64,000 nucleotides of DNA from Geodermatophilus dictyosporus. GTDB lineage: Bacteria > Actinomycetota > Actinomycetes > Mycobacteriales > Geodermatophilaceae. The notes under the pieces were generated by a model that saw only the letters and a list, made by a program, of their open reading frames with translations, was not told the DNA's origin and did no database searches. The position numbers and the translations under genes are program-made. Of the stretch, positions 44,295-51,819 are shown piece after piece (positions within the stretch are counted from its first letter, which is position 1; every line of letters begins with the position of its first letter). The stretch covers positions 372,001-436,000 of the forward strand of contig NZ_FOWQ01000001.1 in assembly GCF_900115505.1 (NCBI RefSeq), given 5' to 3'.

Positions 44295-45559
44295 TGGAGT
44301 TCGTCAAGGCCCGGATCGAGGAGGTCACGACCACCGCCGGCGCACCTCCCACGCGCGTGGGGGACCCGGTCGAGGTGCAGGTCAACCCGGCGACCCTGCG
44401 GCTGCAGATGGCCAGCACGGTGGACTTCGGCAAGGACACCGGTCGGCAGAAGATCCAGTACCAGGGCTCGACGTCGACGCTGTCGTTCGACCTGGTCTTC
44501 GACACCGCCGACCAGGGCACGTCCGGCGCGCCGGTCGACGTGCGGACCCGGACCCGTCAGCTCGAGCGGTTCGTGCTGCCGGCGATGAAGCAGGCCAAGG
44601 CCGTGCCGCCCAGGCTGCGGTTCACGTACGGCTCCTTCTCGGTCGTCGGCGTGATGACCGCGCTGAACCAGGACTTCGACTTCTTCGCCGCCAACGGTGT
44701 CCCGCTGCGGGCCAAGTGCGCGGTGACGATCAAGGAGCAGAAGCCGGAGTTCGACGCCACGCGCGCCGGCCCAGGGGCGAACACCGGCGCCGGGGCGACC
44801 CCACCGGTGCCGCCGGGGCCTCCCGGCGCCGGCGTCCCGGGCCGCGACGGACGCCCGCCGGGCCCGCCGCCGGACCGCACCGGGACCGCACTGGCGGGGG
44901 AGAGCGCGCCGGACTTCGCCAGCCGGATGGGCCTGGACCCGCGGTCCTGGAAGGGCCTGCAGGGCATCACGGACCCGCTTCGCCTGGCCGCCGGCCTGCA
45001 GGTCGACTTCTCCGCGTCGCTGTCGGCCGGGCCCGGGCCGGGCGGGCCACCGGCCGGGGCCGGGGACCCCGCGCCGTCGTCGGGACCGGCGGAGGCCGCG
45101 CTGCCGCGGACGGTGACCGTCGACGGGCCGGCGCTGGCCGCCGCAGGCGGCCTGACCGCCGTCCTGGACCGGACCGCGGCGGCCAGCGCGGGGGCGGCCG
45201 CGGTCGCCACCCGAGCCGGGTTCTCCACCGGCCCCGATCCGGCGGGCCGCCCTGCGCCGGCGACTCTCACCGGCGCGGGAGCGGCGGCACCGGCCCACGG
45301 GACCGCTGACCCCCGGTCGCTGCGGTACGGCTTCGGTGTTCCGCTGCGACCCCGGGTCGCCGTGGGGCCGTCCGCGGCGCCCGGTCTTGTCGCGGGGAGC
45401 CGGGGTACCCCGGGCGCGCCCCGGCTGGGACGGGACCGCCCGGCCGCCGGCCGGGCACCGGAGACCGACGACCCCACCGTGCCGGGCTGGCGCGCGCTGC
45501 CGCTGGCCGGCCGCGGTGCGCCACGCCGTACGCAGGCCTCCTGCGGGTGCTGGTCATGA
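44294..45559 (+). CDS. eCIS tube/baseplate adaptor (Afp7-like, LysM-type)
   Basis: A 421-aa protein. The N-terminal 160 residues are the contractile-injection-system adaptor domain (VEVQVNPATLRLQMASTVDF, then STLSFDLVFDTADQG, then LRFTYGSFSVVGVMTALNQD). The rest is a long low-complexity Pro/Ala/Gly region, much longer than usual, and a LysM repeat is not clear. It probably clamps the spike to the first tube ring. The end overlaps the next gene (ATGA). Confidence 0.85.
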   Translation: MEFVKARIEEVTTTAGAPPTRVGDPVEVQVNPATLRLQMASTVDFGKDTGRQKIQYQGSTSTLSFDLVFDTADQGTSGAPVDVRTRTRQLERFVLPAMKQAKAVPPRLRFTYGSFSVVGVMTALNQDFDFFAANGVPLRAKCAVTIKEQKPEFDATRAGPGANTGAGATPPVPPGPPGAGVPGRDGRPPGPPPDRTGTALAGESAPDFASRMGLDPRSWKGLQGITDPLRLAAGLQVDFSASLSAGPGPGGPPAGAGDPAPSSGPAEAALPRTVTVDGPALAAAGGLTAVLDRTAAASAGAAAVATRAGFSTGPDPAGRPAPATLTGAGAAAPAHGTADPRSLRYGFGVPLRPRVAVGPSAAPGLVAGSRGTPGAPRLGRDRPAAGRAPETDDPTVPGWRALPLAGRGAPRRTQASCGCWS

Positions 45560-45738
45560 CCGTGCACGTGGCCGAGGTGAGCAGCGAGGTGGACGTCCAG
45601 GGCATGGCCACGACGGGCGGCAGGCCTGCCCAGCCCGCCCGGCCCCAGCCGTGGGACGAGCGGCAGCGCTTCCGCGACCTGGCCGAGGACGACCTCCGCG
45701 ACCGCGCCCGCACTGCGGGAGGTGGCTTCGATGGCTGA
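45556..45738 (+). CDS. small eCIS protein (Afp6/DUF5908-like position)
   Basis: A 60-aa protein from ATG 45556, overlapping both neighbours. It begins MTVHVAEVSSEVDVQG, a beta-strand-like start as in the small DUF5908 proteins of other eCIS operons, and ends in a charged helix (RFRDLAEDDLRDRARTAG). Position between adaptor and spike supports a structural role. Confidence 0.65.
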   Translation: MTVHVAEVSSEVDVQGMATTGGRPAQPARPQPWDERQRFRDLAEDDLRDRARTAGGGFDG

Positions 45739-46813
45739 CCCGGTGTTCGCCTCGGCGTCGCCGGTGCTGACGGTGGCCGGCACGCGCCGGCCCGAACTGG
45801 CACGGGACCTGGTGCGGCTGGACGTCGAGGAGGACCTGGACGGCCTGCGCACGCTCACCGCACACCTGCTGGCCGCTGCTCCGCGACAGCGGCCGGGCAC
45901 CGACGTCGTGGAGCACCTCGACGGCGACGTGCTCGACTTCGGCCGGCGGCTGCAGGTCTCCGTGGGGCCGCCCGGCAACGAGCGGATCGTCTTCACCGGG
46001 ACCGTCTCGGCGCTGGAGGTGCACTTCACCGAGGGCGACGTGCCCGTGGTCCGGGTGTTCGCCGAGGACGACCTGATGAAGCTGCGGCTCAGCCAGCGCA
46101 GCGTCACCTACCTGCGCTCCTCCGACGCCGACGTGGCGGCCGCGGTGGCACGCAGGCACGGCCTCACCCCGCAGGTCGACGCCGCCGGCCCGACGTACGC
46201 CGTGGTCCAGCAGGTCAACCAGAGCGACCTGGCGTTCCTGCGGGAGCGCGCCCACCGCCTCCAGGCCGAGGTGTGGGCCGGGGACGGGGTGCTGCACCTG
46301 GCGACCCGCGACCGCCGCCCCGGGACGGTGGTGACCCTCACCCGCGGCAGCGACCTGATCGACGTCGCGGTGCGCGCCGACCTCGCGGAGCAGTGCACCG
46401 CCGTGCACGTCTCCGGCTACGACGCCACCTCCCGCTCGGCGATCGAGGCCGTGGCACCGGGCTCGACGGTGGAGGCGGAGACGACCGGCGGGCGGACCGG
46501 CCCGCAGACGCTGCGCGCGGTGTTCGGGGTGCTCCCCGGGCGACGGGTGCGTGACGTCCCGGTGGTCGAGGCCGAGGCCCGCGCGGTCGCCCGCGCGGAG
46601 ATGCTGCGCCGGTCGCGGCGGTTCGTGCAGCTGCGGGGCACCACCACGGGCACGCCGCAGCTCGTCGTCGGCAGCCGGGTGACCCTGGCCCGCTGCGGGC
46701 GGCCCTTCGACGGCGGCGGTTACTACGTCACCCGCCTGCACCACAGCTACGACCTCGCGCACGGGTTGCGCACCCGTTTCGCCGCCGAGCGCCCCACCGT
46801 CAACGCGCGCTGA
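45731..46813 (+). CDS. spike hub protein (gpD/VgrG N-terminal-like)
   Basis: A 360-aa protein of the phage late control D family, equal to the hub part of VgrG or Afp8. Seen: LVRLDVEEDLDGLRTLTAHL, VHFTEGDVPVVRVFAEDDLM, QQVNQSDLAFLRERAHRLQA, VTLARCGRPFDGGGYYVTRL. It forms the trimeric base of the spike. The needle part is the next gene, 12 bp downstream, so the spike is made of two polypeptides. Confidence 0.9.
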   Translation: MADPVFASASPVLTVAGTRRPELARDLVRLDVEEDLDGLRTLTAHLLAAAPRQRPGTDVVEHLDGDVLDFGRRLQVSVGPPGNERIVFTGTVSALEVHFTEGDVPVVRVFAEDDLMKLRLSQRSVTYLRSSDADVAAAVARRHGLTPQVDAAGPTYAVVQQVNQSDLAFLRERAHRLQAEVWAGDGVLHLATRDRRPGTVVTLTRGSDLIDVAVRADLAEQCTAVHVSGYDATSRSAIEAVAPGSTVEAETTGGRTGPQTLRAVFGVLPGRRVRDVPVVEAEARAVARAEMLRRSRRFVQLRGTTTGTPQLVVGSRVTLARCGRPFDGGGYYVTRLHHSYDLAHGLRTRFAAERPTVNAR

Positions 46814-46825
46814 CCGGAGGACCCC

Positions 46826-47497
46826 ATGACCGACGGCGCAGGCCACCCACTGCACTGGACGGGATCGAGCTTCTTCGGGCTCTACCCCGCGCTGATCACC
46901 GACATCGTGGACCCCGACCGCCTGGCCCGGGTCGAGGTCCGGTACCCGTGGCTGGGGGAGAGCGGGTCCGGCGTCCGGGCCTGGGCCACGCTGCTGAGCC
47001 CCTACGCCGACGACGACCAGGGGTGGGTGGCGCTGCCGGCAGTGGGCACCCAGGTGGTCGTCGGCTTCGAAGCGGGGGACCTCGGTCGGCCGTACGTCGT
47101 CGGTTCCTGCTGGAACGGCCGCGAGATGATGCCGGTGACGCCGACCCGGCCCAACGACAAGCGGGTGCTCAAGACCCGGTCGGGAGCGGTGCTGGAGTTC
47201 GACGACGACGCAGCCGCGCCGAAGGTCACCCTGTCCAGCCGGGAGGGGCACCGGGTCGTCCTGGACGACGGCGCCCGGACCCTGCAGGTGACCCACGCCG
47301 ACGGCTCGACCGTGACCTTCACGGCCGGAGGCCAGATCACCGTCCGGGCGCAGGCGACGGTCGAGGTCACGGCGTGCGCCCTCAACGTGCACGCGGCCAC
47401 GGCCGTGTTCGACGGGATGGTCTCCTGCACCAACCTCGTCGCCTCGGTGGGCGTCGTCTCACCCAGCTACACGCCCGGCGCGGGGAACGTCTGGTGA
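46826..47497 (+). CDS. spike needle protein (gpV/VgrG C-terminal-like)
   Basis: A 223-aa protein. An OB-fold (YPALITDIVDPDRLARVEVR, then GWVALPAVGTQVVVGFEAGD, then RPYVVGSCWNG) is followed by a beta-helix-like tail (SGAVLEFDDDAAAPKVTLSS, then GGQITVRAQATVEVTACALN). This is the puncturing spike. No separate PAAR tip gene is seen downstream. Confidence 0.9.
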   Translation: MTDGAGHPLHWTGSSFFGLYPALITDIVDPDRLARVEVRYPWLGESGSGVRAWATLLSPYADDDQGWVALPAVGTQVVVGFEAGDLGRPYVVGSCWNGREMMPVTPTRPNDKRVLKTRSGAVLEFDDDAAAPKVTLSSREGHRVVLDDGARTLQVTHADGSTVTFTAGGQITVRAQATVEVTACALNVHAATAVFDGMVSCTNLVASVGVVSPSYTPGAGNVW

Positions 47498-49191
47498 CCG
47501 CCGTCGAGACCCGGGTCGGGCACGAGTGGCGCATCGTGGCGCCCTGGTGGCACTGGCCGCTGCTGGACGGGCACCCGGCGCCCGGGCCGGCCGACGCCCG
47601 GCGCGCGGTGCGGGTGAGTGCACCGGTGCTGCAGAAGTACGACGGCCCGGACCTGGTCAACACCTTCCTCGCCGACCCCCAGCGCCGGCTGGACTTCCTC
47701 GACGACACCGACCGGGTCGCCACGGTGACCGCGGCCGGGATCGGGGCGCTGCCCACCCGCGCGGTCAGCGGGGGCACGCGCAAGCTCTACCTGGCCTCCC
47801 ACCACCGGCACTACCTCGTCGTGTGCTCCCTGCACTGCGACGCGGCGGGCTTCCCGCACGCTCGGCGCGACGACGTCTGCGAGGCCGGCTTCGTCGTCCG
47901 CCGCCGGAAGGGCAGCATCCCCGGCGGCCCGGGCGGTCCCGCGGCCCGCGCGCTGCGGGAGTGGGCCGTGGTACGGCGCAAGCGCCGTGCGGTGGAGCAG
48001 CGGCTGCGGACGGCCGGACCGCTCCGCCAGGTCGCGCTCGAGCGGCGGCTGACGGCGCTGACCGCCACCGAGGACGCGGCGCTGTGTGCGGTCCAGGCGC
48101 ACGCCGTCGCGGCCAGGGCCGCGGGGCCGATCCGGGAGCTGCACGGCTGGGTGCCGGTCGGGGTGGACGGCGGTGGCGCGCCCGGCCCGATGTCCGACGG
48201 CGGTGGTCCGCGGATCCCGCTGACCGGCGTCGGGTGCTGGGTGCCGGTGGAGGAGATGCCGGCCGAGCTGACCGAGGCGACCTTCCCGCTCACCGCGCTG
48301 GTGCCCGACCGCACACGACCGGACCACGACGCCACCGGCCAGACCCTCTACTTCGGCGTCGTCCCCACCGGCTCCTCCGACGTGGAGCCCGGCGGTGCGG
48401 CGCGCTTCGACGACGAGCAGGAGTACGAGATCCGCTGCTTCTGCCGCCGGCACCGCCCCGAGTGCCCCCGGGAGAGCACCCACTGCAGCTGCCCGGTCAC
48501 CTGGTCCGAGCCCACCGAGCACTACCGGCTGGCCGGCCACTTCGACCTGGAGGGCACCGCGAACCGGCCGGTCACGGTGCAGCTCCCGGACCTGCGCCAG
48601 CTGCAGGCCGACGCACTGCGCCTGGGGCCGGGCGGCGCGGGCGGCGTCCGGTTCAGCTCGCCGCCCGGTTCCGAGCTGGCGTTCACCACCGACGACCTGA
48701 CGGCGAGCAGGTCGCCGTCGGCGATGGGCAACGCCGGCTTCCAGATCTGCTCGTTCGCGATCCCGCTGATCACCATCGTGGCCTTCTTCGTGCTCCAGCT
48801 GTTCCTCCCGATCGTCGTCTTCGTCTTCCAGTTGTGGTTCCTGCTCGTGCTGCGCTTCTGCCTCCCCCCGGACGCCGAGGTCACCGGTGGCCTGCTCGCC
48901 GACTTCGAGGCACTCGGCGGCGGCCTGGACATCGATGCCGGCGTGGCCGCCTCCGTGGTCGCCCGGCCGACCTTCAGGGCTGCGCTGGCGACGCTGCTCG
49001 GCGGCTCGAGACCCGGCGGCAAACGGCTGGACCTCGAGCTCACGAACGCCGTCTCCCGGCCGCCCCCGGACACCCTGGACACCCGGTCGCTGGCCGTGAT
49101 CGCCCGCGGCGCGCTGGCCCAGGTGCCACCACCCGACACCCCCCGGCCCTTCGCCCGGCGGGTCACCCGCGCGGAGGTGGTGCAACCGTGA
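47494..49191 (+). CDS. eCIS-associated protein with hydrophobic hairpin and cysteine cluster
   Basis: A 565-aa protein from GTG 47494 (4-bp overlap with the spike). Not recognised as any core Afp part. Residues about 313-335 hold closely spaced cysteines (EIRCFCRRHRPECPRE, then THCSCPVTW) that could bind zinc. Residues about 415-455 are strongly hydrophobic (IPLITIVAFFVLQLF, then LPIVVFVFQLWFLLVL), like a membrane-inserting hairpin. Placed between spike and baseplate genes, it could be a translocon-like or tip-cargo component. Function is inference only. Confidence 0.7.
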   Translation: MTAVETRVGHEWRIVAPWWHWPLLDGHPAPGPADARRAVRVSAPVLQKYDGPDLVNTFLADPQRRLDFLDDTDRVATVTAAGIGALPTRAVSGGTRKLYLASHHRHYLVVCSLHCDAAGFPHARRDDVCEAGFVVRRRKGSIPGGPGGPAARALREWAVVRRKRRAVEQRLRTAGPLRQVALERRLTALTATEDAALCAVQAHAVAARAAGPIRELHGWVPVGVDGGGAPGPMSDGGGPRIPLTGVGCWVPVEEMPAELTEATFPLTALVPDRTRPDHDATGQTLYFGVVPTGSSDVEPGGAARFDDEQEYEIRCFCRRHRPECPRESTHCSCPVTWSEPTEHYRLAGHFDLEGTANRPVTVQLPDLRQLQADALRLGPGGAGGVRFSSPPGSELAFTTDDLTASRSPSAMGNAGFQICSFAIPLITIVAFFVLQLFLPIVVFVFQLWFLLVLRFCLPPDAEVTGGLLADFEALGGGLDIDAGVAASVVARPTFRAALATLLGGSRPGGKRLDLELTNAVSRPPPDTLDTRSLAVIARGALAQVPPPDTPRPFARRVTRAEVVQP

Positions 49192-49583
49192 CCACGCCCG
49201 AGCACGGGTTCGGCCGTGGCTGGGCGTTCCCGCCGGCCCCCGACCAGGACCGCAGGTTGGGTCTGCGGTCGGGCCCGGCGCTGGTCCGCCAGTCCATCCT
49301 GCTCGTGCTGGACACCGAGCCGGGGGAGCGGGTCATGCGGCCGGAGTTCGGCTGCCCCCTGCGCCGCCACCTGATGGAGCCGAACAACCCGACCACCCGC
49401 GCCGCCATCGCCCGGGACGTCGACGCCGCACTGCGCACCTGGGAGCCGCGGATCGACGTCGGCGACGTCGACGTGGTGCCGACCGACGACCCGGCCACCG
49501 TCCTGCTGACCATCAGCTACACCCACCTGCGCACCCAGACCCCGGACGGGCTCCAGGTGCCCCTGACCCTCCCCGGAGGGTGA
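49188..49583 (+). CDS. baseplate wedge protein (gp25/GPW-like)
   Basis: A 131-aa protein with the gp25-like fold: GPALVRQSILLVLDTEPGER, VMRPEFGCPLRRHLMEPNN, RTWEPRIDVGDVDVVP. Equivalent of Afp9/Pvc9; it nucleates sheath assembly on the baseplate. GTG 49188 overlaps the previous gene; the next begins 1 bp after its stop. Confidence 0.92.
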   Translation: MTTPEHGFGRGWAFPPAPDQDRRLGLRSGPALVRQSILLVLDTEPGERVMRPEFGCPLRRHLMEPNNPTTRAAIARDVDAALRTWEPRIDVGDVDVVPTDDPATVLLTISYTHLRTQTPDGLQVPLTLPGG

Positions 49584-49584
49584 C

Positions 49585-51819
49585 GTGACGGTCCCCTTCC
49601 CGGTCCTCGACGACCGCGACTACGACCAGCTGCTGGCCGAGCTGCGCGCACGCATCCCCGTCTACACACCCGAGTGGAGCGACCTGGGGCCCAGCGACCC
49701 GGGCGTCACCCTGCTGGAGCTGGTCGCCCACCTCGGGGAGACGCTGCTGTTCCGGTTCAACCAGATCCCTGACCAGACCCGGCTGTGGCTGCTCCGGCTG
49801 CTCCAGGTCCCGCCGTACCCGCCCCGGCGAGCCACCGGGCTGGTCACCTTCACCGCCGACCGGGCCGGGGACGAGCCGGCCGAGGTCCCGCTGGGGTCGG
49901 TGGCCACGGCGGGCTCCGTGCCGTTCCGCGTCGGCAACGACGTGACCGTGCTGCCGGTGACCGTGACCGCCGTGGTCAAGGCCGCCACGGCGTTCCCCAC
50001 CGACCCCGTCCTGACCGACGAGCTGAACCGCGTGCTGGACGCGGCCGGTCTCGACGAGGACACCGCCCAGCCCTACGAGGAGGCGGTGCTGCGCACCGAC
50101 CCCACCGCCGCCGGCCGGGAGCTGCTGGACGTCCGCTCGGCGGTGGACCGCTGCCTGTGGCTGGCCGTGCACGCGCAGGAGGGGACCCCGGGCGCTCCCG
50201 AGGAGCAACGCCGGGCCCTGCTCCCCGTGGACCGGTCGCTCGGCCGCCGGCCGTTGGTGCTCGGCTTCGGCACCGAGGGCGAGCGCCCCACGATCGACGA
50301 CGTCGACCCGTGCGCCGGTGCGGAGGTGGTCGCCGGGGACGCCGGGCTGGTACCCGCCGCCGAACGCCCCGGCGGGACGCCGGACAGGATCGACTCGAGC
50401 CTGGTGTGGCAGGTGTCGGCGGTCACCGGGGACCACCTGCCGGTCGGCGTGGTCCGGGACACCACCGACGGGCTGCGGCACAGCGGCGTCGTCGCACTGC
50501 AGCTGCCCACCACCCGGCTCACCGAGCTCGGGGTGGCCGAGCCGGAGGACCCGGACCTCGCGGGGGTCGGCGATGCTCCGCCGGTCCTCGCCGGCGGGCC
50601 GCCGGTGCTCTTCTGGCTCCGGGCCTTCCCCCGCCAGGGGGTACCCGAGATCGGCAACCTGCGCTGGGTCGGGGTCAACGCGGCCGAGGTCGAGCAGGTC
50701 GCGGAGGCGCCGACGGAGCTGCTGGGGTCCGGTCAGGGGGTCAGCCACCAGGAGCTCGCCCTGACCAACACCCCGGTGGTGCCGGGCTCCCTGCTCGTGG
50801 AGGTGTGCGAGGACGGCGAGCGCTGGGTCCCGTGGGACGTGGTCGAGTCGCTGGCGGCGAGCTCACCGGGCGACCGCGCCCTGCTCCTGGACCCGGGCGC
50901 CGGGCGGATCGAGTGCGGGGACAGCGTGCGCGGCCGGGTGCTGCCGGTCGGCGCCCCGGTGCGCGCCGTGGCCTACCGCCACGGCGGTGGCCGCCAGGGC
51001 AACGTCGCCGCAGGGGCCGTCGACCGGCTCGTCGACGTCTCCGGGGTCACCGTCACCAACCCGCTGCCCACCGCCGGTGGGGAGGAGGCCGAGTCGCTGA
51101 CCCGAGCGATGGAGCGGATTCCCGGGGAGCTCAGCCGGCACGACCGTGCCGTCGTGGCCGAGGACTTCCGGGAGTTGGCCACCGTGCCCGGGGTCGGGCG
51201 CGCCGAGTGCCTGCCGCGGTTCCACCCGCCGACCAGGAGCACCGACGCGGCCGGCGTCGTCACCGTCGTCGTCTGGCCTGCCGAGGACCCCCGGCACCCG
51301 GACGCGCCCTCCGCCGACGCGACGCTGCTGCGCGCGGTGTGCTCCCGGCTCGACGAGCGCCGCCTGGTGACCACCGAGCTCCACGTGGTGCCACCGACCT
51401 ACCACCCGGTCGCCGTGTCGGTGGGACTGGCGGTGCACCGCGGCTACAGCGAGATCGGCGTGCGCCGATGGGTCGAGCTGGTCCTGCGCCAGTACCTGTC
51501 CCCGCTGCCGCCGTACGGCCCGGAGGGGCGTGGCTGGCCGCTGGGCCGCCGGGTCCACGGTCCGGAGCTGGAGGCGGCGGTGCTGCAGGTGGAGGGCGTG
51601 GAGTTCATCGAGGAGCTGCTCGTCGCCGACCTGTCCGAGGGCGAGCCGGTGCCGGGCACCGTGGCGCTGGCCGGCTGGGAGGTGCCCGAGTTGCGCGAGG
51701 TGACCGTCGTGGTCGGCGCACCGCCACCGGCCGGCTCCGGCAGCCCCAGCCCGCTGCCGCCCACGTCGCCCAGCGCACCGGCCCCCGTGCCGGTCCCGGT
51801 ACCGAGGGAGGAGTGCTGA
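49585..51819 (+). CDS. baseplate assembly protein (gpJ/Afp11-like)
   Basis: A 744-aa protein. The start LDDRDYDQLLAELRARIP, TPEWSDLGPSDPGVTLLELV, FNQIPDQTRLWLLRLLQVPP is the signature of putative baseplate J-type proteins. The C-terminal part (VVPPTYHPVAVSVGLAVHRG, then RQYLSPLPPYGPEGRGWPLG) completes the wedge. A Pro-rich tail ends it. Stop and next start overlap (TGATG). Confidence 0.92.
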   Translation: MTVPFPVLDDRDYDQLLAELRARIPVYTPEWSDLGPSDPGVTLLELVAHLGETLLFRFNQIPDQTRLWLLRLLQVPPYPPRRATGLVTFTADRAGDEPAEVPLGSVATAGSVPFRVGNDVTVLPVTVTAVVKAATAFPTDPVLTDELNRVLDAAGLDEDTAQPYEEAVLRTDPTAAGRELLDVRSAVDRCLWLAVHAQEGTPGAPEEQRRALLPVDRSLGRRPLVLGFGTEGERPTIDDVDPCAGAEVVAGDAGLVPAAERPGGTPDRIDSSLVWQVSAVTGDHLPVGVVRDTTDGLRHSGVVALQLPTTRLTELGVAEPEDPDLAGVGDAPPVLAGGPPVLFWLRAFPRQGVPEIGNLRWVGVNAAEVEQVAEAPTELLGSGQGVSHQELALTNTPVVPGSLLVEVCEDGERWVPWDVVESLAASSPGDRALLLDPGAGRIECGDSVRGRVLPVGAPVRAVAYRHGGGRQGNVAAGAVDRLVDVSGVTVTNPLPTAGGEEAESLTRAMERIPGELSRHDRAVVAEDFRELATVPGVGRAECLPRFHPPTRSTDAAGVVTVVVWPAEDPRHPDAPSADATLLRAVCSRLDERRLVTTELHVVPPTYHPVAVSVGLAVHRGYSEIGVRRWVELVLRQYLSPLPPYGPEGRGWPLGRRVHGPELEAAVLQVEGVEFIEELLVADLSEGEPVPGTVALAGWEVPELREVTVVVGAPPPAGSGSPSPLPPTSPSAPAPVPVPVPREEC

